From the NCBI GenBank assembly GCA_902797695.1, contig CADBTW010000104.1, positions 1 to 62,404 on the forward strand: DNA of 62,404 nt, read 5' to 3'. The position numbers and the translations under genes are program-made. Shown here in pieces: positions 53,757 to 62,404 of the stretch; position 1 is the stretch's first letter; each line of letters starts with the position of its first letter. The notes beneath the pieces were generated by a model, which had not been told where the DNA came from, did no database searches, and worked only from the letters and a program-made list of their open reading frames with translations. The DNA comes from an uncultured Sutterellaceae bacterium. GTDB taxonomy: Bacteria > Pseudomonadota > Gammaproteobacteria > Burkholderiales > Burkholderiaceae_F.

Positions 53757-53885
53757 AAGAATTGCCGAAATACCCGGGTAATCCCGGAATTTATGTCAAC
53801 GACTAGTCAATTTTCGTTACATAAGGATACCTCTTTGTGATAAAACAGCTCCGTCCTAATCATCTCGAAGTAGAGAGAGACAAAA

Positions 53886-55238
53886 ATGATCCCAACTGTA
53901 TTCTGGATAGAACTACTGGTCATCCTGATCTGCTTGTTCTATGGTGCGAGAAAGGGCGGCATGGCCCTGGGCCTCGTTTCTGGTATTGGCCTTCTGGTCC
54001 TCACCTTCGTCTTCCATGTGAAGCCGGGCACTCCGCCGGTCTCCGTGATTCTGACGATTCTCGCCGTGGTCATGGGTTCCGCCACGCTTCAGGCTTCCGG
54101 CGGTCTCGACTGCCTGCTGCAGATCGCTGAAAAGGCGCTCCGCTCCCGTCCCCGCCTCGTGGTGTACATCGCTCCGTACTGCGCCTGGATCCTGACGATC
54201 CTCTGCGGCACGGGCCACACCGTTTACACCCTTCTCCCGATTATTTACGACGTCGCGATCAAGACCGGCATTCGTCCGGAACGCCCGATGGCCGCTTCCA
54301 CCATCGCTTCCCAGATGGGCGTCATCTGCTCGCCGGCTTCCGTTGCCGTCGTGTCCGCTGTCGCGATTCTCGAAGGCCATGTCCTTCCGAACGGCTCTCC
54401 GGTCGACCTGCTCACGATCCTCGGCATCACGATCCCTGCGGGCTTTGTCGGCATCTTCGCTGAGGCCACCTTCTCGCTCTTCCGCGGCAAGGATCTGGAC
54501 AAGGATCCCGAGTTCCAGAAGCTGATCTCCGACCCCGAGCAGAAGCAGTACGTCTACGGCGACAGCATGACGCTGATCGGCAAGAAGTTCGCTGCGTCCC
54601 AGTGGCTCGCGCTCTGGATCTTCCTCGGCTCCGTTGCGATCGTTGCCGTTTTCGGCGCCTTCCCGGAACTCCGCCCGGTCTTCGGCAAGAAGTCCCTCTC
54701 GATGACCCTCGTCATCCAGATGATGATGCTCTGCGCCGGCGCCCTGATGGTGATCTTCTGCCGCACCCGTGCTGCTGACGTTGGCAAGAGCTCGGTGTTC
54801 CGCTCCGGTGCCGTGGCAATCGCCGCCGTGTACGGCGTCGCGTGGATGTCCGACTCCCTCTTCCAGGCTCACCTCCCCGCCCTGAAGGCGTCCCTCACCG
54901 GCGCTGTCCAGGCTTACCCCTGGCTCTACGCTGTGGTGATCCTGATCGTGTCCAAGTTCGTGAACTCCCAGGCTGCCGCCGTGGCGATCATTCTCCCGGT
55001 CGCCATTCAGGTGGGCGTTCCGACCGGCATCGCGGTGTCCATGATCTCCGCCTGCTACGGCTACTACATCCTGCCGACCTATCCGTCTGACCTTGCGGCT
55101 CTCCAGTTCGACCGCTCCGGCACGACCCACATCGGCAAGTTCGTGATCAACCACTCCTTCATCATTCCGGGCCTGATCGGCGTCATCACGGCGACCGTTG
55201 TCGGTACGCTTCTCGGCTTCGTCTACGGCTACATCTAG
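53886..55238 (+). CDS. dcuB: Anaerobic C4-dicarboxylate antiporter DcuB
   Basis: Exchanges fumarate, malate or aspartate for succinate across the inner membrane during fumarate respiration. The 450-residue protein resembles E. coli DcuB (446) along its whole length as I recall it. Shared segments are [66 protein letters not shown] and the near-identical [28 protein letters not shown] end (landmarks). It has 12-14 membrane segments. An FNR box and an unusual dyad precede it, a strong terminator follows, and codon use is highly biased. Confidence 0.94.
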   Translation: MIPTVFWIELLVILICLFYGARKGGMALGLVSGIGLLVLTFVFHVKPGTPPVSVILTILAVVMGSATLQASGGLDCLLQIAEKALRSRPRLVVYIAPYCAWILTILCGTGHTVYTLLPIIYDVAIKTGIRPERPMAASTIASQMGVICSPASVAVVSAVAILEGHVLPNGSPVDLLTILGITIPAGFVGIFAEATFSLFRGKDLDKDPEFQKLISDPEQKQYVYGDSMTLIGKKFAASQWLALWIFLGSVAIVAVFGAFPELRPVFGKKSLSMTLVIQMMMLCAGALMVIFCRTRAADVGKSSVFRSGAVAIAAVYGVAWMSDSLFQAHLPALKASLTGAVQAYPWLYAVVILIVSKFVNSQAAAVAIILPVAIQVGVPTGIAVSMISACYGYYILPTYPSDLAALQFDRSGTTHIGKFVINHSFIIPGLIGVITATVVGTLLGFVYGYI

Positions 55239-55305
55239 TCCGTGGCTGAAAGCTGACAGGAAGGCGGTGCCGGAACTGCTCCGGTGCCGCTTCAGTTGAA
55301 GGCAT

Positions 55306-55349
55306 AATCAGGGCTGCTTCCGAAAAAAGGAAGCAGCCCTGATTTTTTT
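55306..55349 (+). terminator. Terminator after dcuB
   Basis: AATCAGGGCTGCTTCC, A-rich loop, GGAAGCAGCCCTGATT, then TTTTT. It separates dcuB from larC. Confidence 0.92.
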
Positions 55350-55413
55350 ATTGCCCGGACGGCTGCCGGAATGCGCAACCGGGAATCCGGAATGAAAGGA
55401 AAGGCGAAGGGAC

Positions 55414-56625
55414 ATGAGAATCCTTTATCTCCAGTGCGGAATGGGCGCCTCGGGCGACATGCTGACATCAGCTCTCGCCGGGCTGCTGACGGAGGAAGAA
55501 CGAGCCGAATTTCTTCAAGCGGTGAACGGCATGGGGCTTCCGGGGACGAGGACCGAGCTCGTTCCCGCGTCTTCCCTCGGCATGGCGGGGCTCGGCGCCC
55601 GCGTCACGGTGGATGGTGTGGAGGAGGGGCACGAAGGCCACGTTCATGGCTCGGATCAGCATCAGCACCATCATCACGTGCACCATTCTCTTTCAGATAT
55701 CCTCGGCGTGATCTCCGGGCTACGCCTGGATGACGAAGTCAGGCGCCGGGCGGCGGGGGTCTACCGGCTGATCGCTGAGGCTGAGGGCGCGGCCCACGGG
55801 CGTCCTGTCGGGGAAGTCCATTTCCACGAGGTCGGGGCGAAGGACGCGGTGAGCGACATCGTCTCGGTCTGTCTTCTCATGAAGATGGTGGGGGTTGGCA
55901 GGGTCGTTTCGTCCCCGGTCTGCGTAGGAAGCGGAACCGTGAGAACCGGGCACGGGATCCTCGGCGTTCCCGTGCCGGCAGTGGCGAAGCTCCTTGAAGG
56001 CGTACCCTGCTTCGGAAGCGCTTTCCCGGGCGAGCTCTGCACGCCAACCGGAGCGGCGCTGATAAGAACGTTTGCGGACGACTTCGGGCCGATGCCTGTC
56101 ATGAGGCCCCTGAAGGAAGGCTGCGGCGTCGGCTCCCGGGTTTTCCCTGAACCGAACTGCCTGCGGGCGATTCTGGGGGAATCCGGGGAAGCACCGCAGG
56201 CGGACGAGGTGCTGGAGCTCGAGGCAAACATCGATGACATGACGCCCGAGGACCTTGGATTCGCCCGGGACAGCCTCCTGCGGGCCGGGGCGCTCGACGC
56301 CTGGCTCACCCCGATCGTGATGAAGAAGGGGAGGGCGGCGGAAATGCTTTCCTGCCTGTGCCGCAGGGAGGACTTCGCGGCGGTGCGGGACGTTTTCTTC
56401 CGAAATACCTCTACGCTCGGGATCCGGTACTCCGCAAAGCCGCGGTTCCTGCTCAGCAGGCGAGTCGAGGAACGGCAGACTTCGGCCGGCACTGTCCGGG
56501 TGAAGGTGTCCGAAGGGTTTGGTGTAAGGCGCGAGAAAGTGGAATTTGACGATCTCGCGGCCGCAGCCGAACAGACCGGGAGGTCCCTCTTCGAACTCAG
56601 GGCTGAGGCGAAGGGAAAGCCCTGA
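55414..56625 (+). CDS. larC: Nickel insertion protein LarC
   Basis: LarC is the CTP-dependent cyclometallase that puts nickel into the pincer nucleotide used by LarA. The 403-residue protein has the family opening LYLQCGMGASGDMLTSAL, HFHEVGAKDAVSDIV, the GELCTPTGAAL motif and ANIDDMTPEDLGF (landmarks). Residues 73-91 contain ten histidines, a probable nickel store. Here LarC is one continuous frame, whereas L. plantarum makes it from larC1 and larC2 by frameshifting. It is 24 kb from larAB and follows dcuB by 175 nt, past a terminator. AAGGGAC directly before the ATG is the ribosome-binding site. Confidence 0.9.
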   Translation: MRILYLQCGMGASGDMLTSALAGLLTEEERAEFLQAVNGMGLPGTRTELVPASSLGMAGLGARVTVDGVEEGHEGHVHGSDQHQHHHHVHHSLSDILGVISGLRLDDEVRRRAAGVYRLIAEAEGAAHGRPVGEVHFHEVGAKDAVSDIVSVCLLMKMVGVGRVVSSPVCVGSGTVRTGHGILGVPVPAVAKLLEGVPCFGSAFPGELCTPTGAALIRTFADDFGPMPVMRPLKEGCGVGSRVFPEPNCLRAILGESGEAPQADEVLELEANIDDMTPEDLGFARDSLLRAGALDAWLTPIVMKKGRAAEMLSCLCRREDFAAVRDVFFRNTSTLGIRYSAKPRFLLSRRVEERQTSAGTVRVKVSEGFGVRREKVEFDDLAAAAEQTGRSLFELRAEAKGKP

Positions 56626-56653
56626 GTTTTATCCGGCCCGCACGGGGAGCTCT

Positions 56654-57445
56654 CTAGGAGCTTCCAAGCCGGGAGGCAATGTCCTCCATGCAGTCAAAGG
56701 CGGGAACGGGGTCGGGCGGCGTCATTTCCACTACGCGGAACCCAAATGATTCCGCCTTTTCACGGATTCTCGGATGGATGACGGCGGCGCCTCCGGAAAG
56801 GATCCACTCCCAGGCGCCCTGCACGCAGGACACCGCGCTGCGGATCACCTCGAACGCTTCCGAGCTCGCGGCGAAGAGGACCGGGGACGGTCCCCCGATC
56901 GCTTCCCGGAGCTTAGCTTTGTCATCTTCCGAAAGACTGTAGGGGACGCGCTCGTAGCACGCGAGCTTTTCAACGTGAACGCCCTTTGCGGCGAGCTTTT
57001 CCGAGAGCCATTCCCGGCCCTTGTCCCCTCGGCAGATCAGCAGGCGGCGGGGGAGCCCCCGCGATTCCAGGAGGCTGAGGAGCGCTTCGCTTCCGGAGTG
57101 CGCCGTGTCTCCCTCCGGGCTGATGACGGAGAGGCTTTCCCCCCAGGCTTCATGAGCAGCCCGTGCCGTTCCGGATCCGGCTGCGGAAATCAGGATTCCG
57201 GCTGGCCACTTCTTCACCCAGTGGGAAAGTGAGCGGACCGTCGCGGGGCTGACGAGGTGGACGAGGTCGAAATCCCGGATCCCCGCGAGCGTTTCCCGGA
57301 TCCGGGTGTCGTCCTCAGGAAGGCGGATGGAGAAGGCAGGCCAGAGGAATGCGGGAACGCTTCTTTTCGACGCTTCCGCGGCGAGAAGGGTGTTCGCGGT
57401 CCCGGTCCGGGTGAGGATGACGGGGCGGGGGCTTGGTTCGCTCAT
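56654..57445 (-). CDS. hemD: Uroporphyrinogen-III synthase
   Basis: Closes hydroxymethylbilane to uroporphyrinogen III with inversion of ring D. The family is poorly conserved; this 263-residue protein has the two-lobed pattern, with VILTRTGTANTLLA at the start, LVHLVSPATVRSL, LLICRGDKGREWL and LFAASSEAFEVIRS. Its place directly after hemC, with a four-base overlap, confirms the call. Its 3' end converges on larC with a 28-nt gap. The hemX and hemY genes that often follow hemD in Burkholderia are absent here. Confidence 0.92.
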   Translation of the reverse strand: MSEPSPRPVILTRTGTANTLLAAEASKRSVPAFLWPAFSIRLPEDDTRIRETLAGIRDFDLVHLVSPATVRSLSHWVKKWPAGILISAAGSGTARAAHEAWGESLSVISPEGDTAHSGSEALLSLLESRGLPRRLLICRGDKGREWLSEKLAAKGVHVEKLACYERVPYSLSEDDKAKLREAIGGPSPVLFAASSEAFEVIRSAVSCVQGAWEWILSGGAAVIHPRIREKAESFGFRVVEMTPPDPVPAFDCMEDIASRLGSS

Positions 57446-58377
57446 TCCCCGAGGATCTCTGAGAGGATCCGCTCGGCCCCCTTCGATCGGAGTTCCGCGA
57501 GGGCTTTGCGCGCGGCTTCAAGCGGTTTCCCGATCGAACCATGGACTTCGGCGAAGACCGCTTCGCCGGTGTGGTGGTTTCCTACCATGGCGCGAAGCCA
57601 AAGCCCGTCAGTTCCTTCGGGAACAGCGTATGCCGCGAGCGGAACCTGGCAGGAGCCGCCAAGCGCGCGCGACACCTCGCGCTCTGCCGCCGTGCAGGCG
57701 CGGACCTTGGGATCATTGATGAATGAGACGAGGCGAAGCGTTTCCTCGTCGCCCGCGAGCACCTCGATCCCGAGCGCTCCCTGGCCGGGTGAGGGCAGAC
57801 TTACAGAAGCGTCGATCACCTGGCGGATGCGTTCTTCGAAGCCGAGCCGCTTCAGGCCGGCGGAAGCCATGATCAGGGCGTCGTATTCCCCTGAGTCGAG
57901 CTTGCGGAGCCGCGTTCCCACGTTTCCGCGCACCGGCTTCACGACGAGCTTCGGGAAGCGGCTGCGAACCATGAGCTCCCGCCTGAGGGATGCCGTGCCG
58001 ACCACGGCGCCGTCAGGCATTTCCTCGAGGCTCCGGTACTTCGGGCTCACGAAGGCGTCACGCGGATCCTCACGGGAGGAAACCGCGCCGAGCATGAATC
58101 CTGGGGAAAGCTCCATCGGAACATCCTTCAGGGAGTGGACCGCGAGGTGGGCCTTCCTCTGGCGGATCGTTTCCTCGAGCTCCACGACGAAAAGCCCCTT
58201 CCCGCCGATTTTCGAAAGGGTCTTGTTGAGGATCTTGTCACCCTTCGTGGTCATGCCGAGGAGGTCGACCTGTAGGCCGGCGTAGCGGCTTTCAAGGAGC
58301 GCCTTCACATGCTCCGCCTGCCACAGTGCTAGCGGGCTTTCTCGAGTGGCAATCACGCAGTTCGTCATTTCGGGCAT
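57442..58377 (-). CDS. hemC: Hydroxymethylbilane synthase (porphobilinogen deaminase)
   Basis: Joins four porphobilinogens to hydroxymethylbilane on a dipyrromethane cofactor. The 311-residue protein has Cys243, the cofactor attachment residue (ALGGSCQVPLAAY), Asp85 of HSLKDVP, and the Arg-rich VGTASLRRE and RGNVGTRLRKL motifs. The start ATG has GGGGAAAAG just upstream. It is divergent from argH, an order shared with Burkholderia, and overlaps hemD by four bases. Confidence 0.96.
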   Translation of the reverse strand: MPEMTNCVIATRESPLALWQAEHVKALLESRYAGLQVDLLGMTTKGDKILNKTLSKIGGKGLFVVELEETIRQRKAHLAVHSLKDVPMELSPGFMLGAVSSREDPRDAFVSPKYRSLEEMPDGAVVGTASLRRELMVRSRFPKLVVKPVRGNVGTRLRKLDSGEYDALIMASAGLKRLGFEERIRQVIDASVSLPSPGQGALGIEVLAGDEETLRLVSFINDPKVRACTAAEREVSRALGGSCQVPLAAYAVPEGTDGLWLRAMVGNHHTGEAVFAEVHGSIGKPLEAARKALAELRSKGAERILSEILGE

Positions 58378-58572
58378 CTTTTCCCCAGATCCTTTTGTAG
58401 CTTGAAAGCGGGAGTGGGCAGGAACAGGGCAGGCGGTGCGCCTCCGGGAAGCGAACCCCGCCGTCCTGTCGCTTCTTGAACTTGGGAAGCCATTCTAGCA
58501 ACGGGCTCTTTCCCGGCGCTTAAGGGAAAAGCAAAAACGCCCTGCAACTCTCAAGTTCGTCTCAAGCCGCTG

Positions 58573-58578
58573 TAAAAT
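58573..58578 (+). promoter_or_regulatory. Putative -10 element of argH
   Basis: TAAAAT 35 nt before the argH ATG; no clear -35 is visible at the right distance. Confidence 0.35.
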
Positions 58579-58612
58579 CAAGCCTCCATTCATCCAGCAG
58601 GTGGGTTCTCAC

Positions 58613-60064
58613 ATGGCAGACACCAACGATTCCCTCGATCCCCTCCACGCAAAAAACAAGGCCTGGTCTGGCCGGTTCTCCGAGCCGGTTGCGGATTTCG
58701 TGCTCCGTTACACGGCTTCGGTCGGCTTTGACAAGCGCATGGCGAAAGCCGACATCGACGGATCCCTCGCCCATGCGGCGATGCTCGCGAAGGCAGGCGT
58801 CATTTCCCAGAAGGACCTTGAGGACATTCGCCGCGGGATGGCCCAGATCCGCGAGGAAATCCGCTCGGGGAAGTTCGAGTGGAAGCTTGAGCTCGAGGAC
58901 GTGCACCTCAACATCGAAGCGCGCCTCACGGCGCTGATCGGCGACGCCGGGAAGCGCCTCCACACCGGCCGCTCGCGGAACGACCAGGTTGCGACCGACC
59001 TGAGGCTCTACCTCCGGGACGAAATCGACGTGATCACATTCCAGCTGAACGAGCTTCAGAAGGTGCTCGTGCGTCTCGCGGAAAACGAGGCCGACACCGC
59101 GATGCCGGGCTTCACCCACATGCAGGTCGCCCAGCCGGTGACCTTCGGGCATCACATGCTCGCCTATGCCGAAATGTTCGAGCGCGACCATGAGCGGATG
59201 CTCGACCTCCGGCATCGCGTGAATCGCTCGCCGCTCGGCGCGGCGGCACTTGCCGGCACCACCTACCCGATTGACCGCGAATATTCGGCGAAGCTCCTCG
59301 GGTTCGAGGGCGTCATGCAGAACTCTCTTGACAGCGTTTCCGACCGCGACTACGGCGTTGAATTCCTTGCCGCGGCGAGCCTCATCATGATCCATATCTC
59401 GAGGCTTTCCGAGGAACTCGTCTACTGGATGAGCCAGCGCTTCAACTTCATCCATCTTCCGGACCGCTTCACGACCGGCTCGTCCATCATGCCGCAGAAG
59501 AAGAACCCGGACGTTCCCGAAACCGCCCGCGGCAAGGCCGCGCGCGTGATCGGCGAGCTCGCCCAGTTCTGCGTCCTCGTGAAGGGGCTTCCGCTCGCTT
59601 ACAACAAGGACCTTCAGGAAGACAAGGAGCCGGTGTTCGACGCGATCGACACGGTCCGCGACACGCTTCACGCCTTCATCGAGATGATGCCCGGGGTCGA
59701 GCCCCAGAGGGACGAGCTTCGGGCGGCCTGCCACGCGGGCTACCCGACCGCGACCGACCTCGCCGACTATCTGGTCCGTAAGGGCGTTCCTTTCCGTTCC
59801 GCCCACGACATCGTCGGGCGCGTCGTTCGCCGCGCGGTGGAGATGAAGGTCGGGCTCCACGAGATGCCGCTTGACGTCCTCCGTTCGTTCAGCGACAAGA
59901 TCGGGGAGGACGTGTACGAGAGCCTGACGCTTGAAGGCGCCCTGAACGCGAGGAACCACACGGGCGGAACCGCGCCGGCCCAGGTCCGTCGTCAGGTTGG
60001 GCTCTGGAAGGAGCTCTTCGCGCGGCGCGAGAAGGATCCTTCCGCGGGCGAGTACGCGAGGTAG
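58613..60064 (+). CDS. argH: Argininosuccinate lyase
   Basis: Last step of arginine synthesis: splits argininosuccinate to arginine and fumarate. The 483-residue protein starts the family domain at [10 protein letters not shown], has [33 protein letters not shown] with the catalytic His, and the mobile signature [12 protein letters not shown]. The ATG at 58613 has AGGTGGG six to seven bases upstream; a GTG at 58601 lies inside that site. The fumarate it releases could feed fumarate respiration. Confidence 0.97.
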   Translation: MADTNDSLDPLHAKNKAWSGRFSEPVADFVLRYTASVGFDKRMAKADIDGSLAHAAMLAKAGVISQKDLEDIRRGMAQIREEIRSGKFEWKLELEDVHLNIEARLTALIGDAGKRLHTGRSRNDQVATDLRLYLRDEIDVITFQLNELQKVLVRLAENEADTAMPGFTHMQVAQPVTFGHHMLAYAEMFERDHERMLDLRHRVNRSPLGAAALAGTTYPIDREYSAKLLGFEGVMQNSLDSVSDRDYGVEFLAAASLIMIHISRLSEELVYWMSQRFNFIHLPDRFTTGSSIMPQKKNPDVPETARGKAARVIGELAQFCVLVKGLPLAYNKDLQEDKEPVFDAIDTVRDTLHAFIEMMPGVEPQRDELRAACHAGYPTATDLADYLVRKGVPFRSAHDIVGRVVRRAVEMKVGLHEMPLDVLRSFSDKIGEDVYESLTLEGALNARNHTGGTAPAQVRRQVGLWKELFARREKDPSAGEYAR

Positions 60065-60197
60065 CCTGAAGCGGGGAGACTTCTGGCGCGCGGGGTCCCG
60101 GCGCCGGAAGGCCCTGAAGGCACCGTCCGCGGGAGCCGGAAGCTTCCCGCCCTCGGTGCCTTTCCTTTTTGCAACACAGGTTTTTTGAGGTACTTTT

Positions 60198-60791
60198 ATG
60201 CAGATCATGGTTCGCGACGCCTACGCGTTCGGCGATGACGGCGGCGAAGACGAGGACCTTGGCCCGAGCAAGTCCGAGGTGAAGCGCCGGATGCTGGCGC
60301 TTCAGGCGCTCGGGAAGGAGCTCACCGGGCTCTCGGAGGAAGTGCTAGGGAAGCTTCCGCTTTCCGAGGAAGTGCTGGAGGCCGTCCGCAGCTACCAGAA
60401 GATCCGGACGTTCAAGGCAAGGCAGCGCGAGGTGCAGCACATCGGAAAGCTCCTGAGGCAGGCGGACGCCGACGCGATCCGCAAGGCGATCGCGGACGCG
60501 GAGGGGACGAGTTCCGACATGGTTGCGATCCAGCACCAGTGTGAACGGCTGCGGGACGAGCTCCTTGCCTCCGACGCTCCTCTCACGGATCTCATGAACC
60601 GGTTCCCCGGGATCGATCTCCAGAAGATCCGCCAGTCGGTCCGTTCGGCCCGCCGCGAGGCCGCGAAGGAAGATCCCGCGAAACGGAATCCTAAGTTCTC
60701 CCGCGAGATCTACAGGATGCTGCACGAAGCCCTGGTCGAGGATTACCGGAACCGGCAGGGCGCAGGAAAGGAAATGGGGGAAGAGGAATGA
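60198..60791 (+). CDS. darP: Ribosome-associated protein DarP (YjgA/DUF615)
   Basis: Late 50S-assembly factor that binds the pre-50S particle. The 197-residue protein is the DUF615 type: an acidic N terminus, then PSKSEVKRRMLALQALGKEL, KIRTFKARQREVQHIGKLLR, and a C-terminal basic stretch ending in KFSREIYRMLHEAL (landmarks). Mostly helical. Its stop overlaps the next start by four bases (ATGA). darP followed by mogA is the order I know from Burkholderia. Confidence 0.92.
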   Translation: MQIMVRDAYAFGDDGGEDEDLGPSKSEVKRRMLALQALGKELTGLSEEVLGKLPLSEEVLEAVRSYQKIRTFKARQREVQHIGKLLRQADADAIRKAIADAEGTSSDMVAIQHQCERLRDELLASDAPLTDLMNRFPGIDLQKIRQSVRSARREAAKEDPAKRNPKFSREIYRMLHEALVEDYRNRQGAGKEMGEEE

Positions 60792-62242
60792 CCGAAGGCG
60801 AAGAAGGAATCCGGATCGGGCTGGTTTCCGTTTCCGACCGCGCGAGCAGCGGCGTCTATGAGGACAAGGGGATCCCCGCGCTCAGGGACTGGTGCCTCAG
60901 GGCGATCGCGACCCCGGTCGAGACGGTCGAGCGCCTGATTCCGGACGATCGTTTCACGATCGAGAAGACCCTGCGGGAACTGGTTGACGACGAACGGTGC
61001 GACCTCGTCCTTACGACAGGCGGCACGGGGCCGTCGCGGCGCGACGTGACGCCAGAGGCGACCCTCGCGGTGTCGACTCGGGAGCTTCCCGGCTTCGGCG
61101 AGCAGATGAGGGCGATTTCGCTCCGCTTCGTCCCGACCGCGATCCTTTCCAGGCAGGTGGGAGCCCTTCGGGAAATTCCTGACCACGCCGCGCTCATCAT
61201 CAACCTTCCTGGGCAGCCGAAGGCAATCGCGGAAACGCTCGGGGGGCTGAGGAACGCCGAGGGCCGGGTCGAGGTGCCCGGGATTTTTGCCGCCGTTCCC
61301 TACTGCATCGACCTGATTGGGGGCCCCTACATCGAAACGAACCCGGACGTCTGCAAGGCGTTCCGTCCGAAGTCCGCGAGGCGGAAGCCTGAAGCCCAGG
61401 CGGGGAACAAGGGCCGTGACGACAAGTCAGTGGATAAGCCTGCCTCCGAGCCTCTTGCCGAAAACGCGCCCCGCGAGCCTGAGCCCGCCCGGAAGCCCTT
61501 TGTCGACCCGGCGCCGGTGAGGATCCCATCCGGCCGCCCGGTTGAGGTGGAGAAGGACGAGGAGCCCCTCGAAACCTTTGAAATCGCCTCGGTCGAATCG
61601 AGCCTGCCTCCGCCCTGCACCGTCATCTGGCTGGGAAGCATGGCGATGGACGTGCACGCCTTCACGGAGCTTCCGTCGCAGGTCCTCTCATTCGGGGGGC
61701 CTGCCGCGCGGTACGTCATGGTGAACGCCCCGATGGGCGAGCTTTCAGCCGATCCCGGGAAGCCCGTCCGTGCCTGGTACGACTTTCCGGGGAACGGACT
61801 TGTCGACACCGAGGATCTCCCGGGGATACGCCGGAGCGCGAAGCGGATCAGCCGTCTTATTGACCGGATTTCCGCGAAAGGCATGCCGAGGCAGCGGATT
61901 TTCCTCGCAGGATTCTCCCAGGGAGCTGCGATGGCGCTCTACACGGGGCTCCACGAAGACCTGTCGCTTGCCGGCATCGTCGCGCTTTCGGGCTATCTGC
62001 CGCTTGCCCGGTCCCTTCCTCAGGAAATCGGGCTCGGGGGCCGCGCTACACCGGTCTTCATGGGGCACGGGGCCTTCGATGACGTTGTCCCCCTGCCTTA
62101 CGCCCGGCAGTCTGCCGAGATCATCAGCCGCTGCGGTTCGGAGGTTTTCTGGCGCGAATACAACGCCGAGCACGATTTCGGGGACGATGCCGTGCGCGAC
62201 ATGGCGCGCTTCATGAGGAACGCGGTCGCGAAGGGGGCGTAG
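60788..62242 (+). CDS. Molybdopterin adenylyltransferase MogA fused to a carboxylesterase domain
   Basis: Residues 5 to about 185 are MogA, which activates molybdopterin by adenylylation before molybdenum insertion. Landmarks are LVSVSDRASSGVYEDKG, LTTGGTGPSRRDVTPEA (about 75-91), INLPGQPKAIAETL and FAAVPYCIDLIGG. A charged Pro/Glu/Lys-rich linker (about 190-275) follows. Residues 275-484 form a phospholipase/carboxylesterase-type alpha/beta hydrolase with Ser377 in GFSQGAAMAL, Asp432 in GAFDDVVP and His462 in AEHDF, a plausible triad. The usual HGLGA oxyanion strand is altered (IWLGSMAMD). Frame and codon use continue through the join, so this is not an assembly artefact on its face. Standalone MogA is about 195 residues. 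Confidence 0.88.
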   Translation: MTEGEEGIRIGLVSVSDRASSGVYEDKGIPALRDWCLRAIATPVETVERLIPDDRFTIEKTLRELVDDERCDLVLTTGGTGPSRRDVTPEATLAVSTRELPGFGEQMRAISLRFVPTAILSRQVGALREIPDHAALIINLPGQPKAIAETLGGLRNAEGRVEVPGIFAAVPYCIDLIGGPYIETNPDVCKAFRPKSARRKPEAQAGNKGRDDKSVDKPASEPLAENAPREPEPARKPFVDPAPVRIPSGRPVEVEKDEEPLETFEIASVESSLPPPCTVIWLGSMAMDVHAFTELPSQVLSFGGPAARYVMVNAPMGELSADPGKPVRAWYDFPGNGLVDTEDLPGIRRSAKRISRLIDRISAKGMPRQRIFLAGFSQGAAMALYTGLHEDLSLAGIVALSGYLPLARSLPQEIGLGGRATPVFMGHGAFDDVVPLPYARQSAEIISRCGSEVFWREYNAEHDFGDDAVRDMARFMRNAVAKGA

Positions 62243-62285
62243 AGGATCGCGGGCTTTCGTTCCTCTCGAGGGAGAAGAAGCCCCA

Positions 62286-62316
62286 GGGCTCCGATGCGCG
62301 CACCGGAGCCCGTCTT
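62286..62316 (+). terminator. Terminator after the mogA fusion gene
   Basis: GGGCTCCG, ten-base loop, CGGAGCCC, then GTCTTTT. Confidence 0.65.
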
Positions 62317-62334
62317 TTGGGACTGCTCGGGAAA

Positions 62335-62374
62335 CGAAAAAACCCGGAACCGTCATGCGGTTCCGGGTTTTTGG
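62335..62374. terminator. Bidirectional terminator before the edge tRNA
   Basis: AAAAAACCCGGAACCG, TCATG loop, CGGTTCCGGGTTTTT. It ends the - strand tRNA transcript and backs up the + strand terminator. Confidence 0.85.
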
Positions 62375-62379
62375 AATTT

Positions 62380-62404
62380 TGGTGGAGAAGAGGAGGATCG
62401 AACT
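62380..62404 (-). tRNA. 3' end of a tRNA gene cut by the window edge
   Basis: On the - strand the visible bases are part of the T arm (AGTTCGATC with CTCCT as the 3' stem), the acceptor strand CTTCTCC, discriminator A and an encoded CCA. The anticodon lies outside the window, so I do not name the amino acid. Confidence 0.8.

Larger units (their letters stand above)
53337..53885. other. Long non-coding region upstream of dcuB
   Basis: About 550 nt without a credible gene. The left part is GC-rich with GTGCCCGC (53417-53424) and GCGGGCAC (53453-53460) as an inverted repeat. A TTGACA at 53489-53494 may be a -35 element. The right part is AT-rich and holds nested dyads at 53568-53591 and an FNR-like box at 53743-53756. 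It may contain a small RNA as well as the dcuB control region. Confidence 0.5.

Noticed and set aside
62380-62404. Naming the edge tRNA from its acceptor and T arm
   Set aside because: Only 25 bases are visible and the anticodon is missing; the acceptor sequence alone does not identify the amino acid safely.

Overview
The window is a 62 kb stretch of a GC-rich (by eye about 60-65%) proteobacterial chromosome. Gene order points to Burkholderiales: fba-purC-purE-purK-sua5, tsaE-amiC, nadD-rsfS-rlmH-maf beside purD-yebC, argH divergent from hemCD, and darP-mogA are the orders I know from Burkholderia and relatives. Several other features suggest a gut-type anaerobe or microaerophile such as Sutterellaceae: DcuB, a tetrahaem NapC/NirT-type cytochrome c, a quinol:fumarate reductase-type dihaem cytochrome b, a nickel-pincer (Lar) system, and no hemF where Burkholderia carries it. 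The family assignment is inference. I see no insertion sequence, prophage, CRISPR array or rRNA operon; this is mostly core chromosome.

Layout. 0.2-5.8 kb (+): glnE, a YheT-like hydrolase, a VUT-family transporter and hemH. 5.8-9.9 kb (+): grpE-dnaK-dnaJ with RpoH-type (CCCCATATA) promoters. 10-17 kb (-): an efflux locus (adaptor, RND pump, outer-membrane factor, then a Bcr/CflA MFS pump). 17-21.3 kb (-): an aminopeptidase P, a small lipoprotein and an RhlE-like helicase. 21.7-22.7 kb (+): a protein of three tandem FKBP domains behind a terminator-like leader. 22.7-28 kb (-): maf, rlmH, rsfS, nadD, an unknown exported protein, purD and yebC. 28.4-31.1 kb (+): an orphan LuxR-type response regulator, then larA and larB. 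31.2 kb (-): tRNA-Thr(CGU). 31.4-42.3 kb (mainly +): tsaE, amiC, fba, dgkA, purC, purE, purK, sua5, murI and purB, with a DUF72 gene on the - strand. 42.4-46 kb: modABC (-) divergent from modE (+). 46.2-52.2 kb: tetrahaem cytochrome, pepN, fbp, a LapA-like membrane protein (-) and upp. 52.4-56.6 kb (+): frdC-like cytochrome b, a 600-nt regulatory gap, dcuB and larC. 56.6-58.4 kb (-): hemC-hemD. 58.6-62.2 kb (+): argH, darP and a MogA-carboxylesterase fusion. The last 25 bases are the 3' end of a - strand tRNA.

How the genes work together. The purine pathway (purB, C, D, E, K), tetrapyrrole synthesis (hemC, D, H), t6A tRNA modification (tsaE, sua5) and protein folding (DnaKJ/GrpE, FKBP) give the housekeeping background. 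The distinctive physiology is anaerobic respiration. C4-dicarboxylate exchange (DcuB), a QFR-type membrane cytochrome b and a quinol-dehydrogenase-type tetrahaem cytochrome lie in separate transcription units; dcuB and the tetrahaem gene each have an FNR-like box upstream. Molybdate uptake with ModE, plus MogA, would supply molybdoenzymes. LarA/B/C form part of a nickel-pincer racemase system, but larE is not in the window.

Most unusual: the MogA-esterase fusion, the triple-FKBP protein and its leader, a QFR cytochrome b without frdAB, and the split lar locus beside an orphan regulator with an altered receiver.
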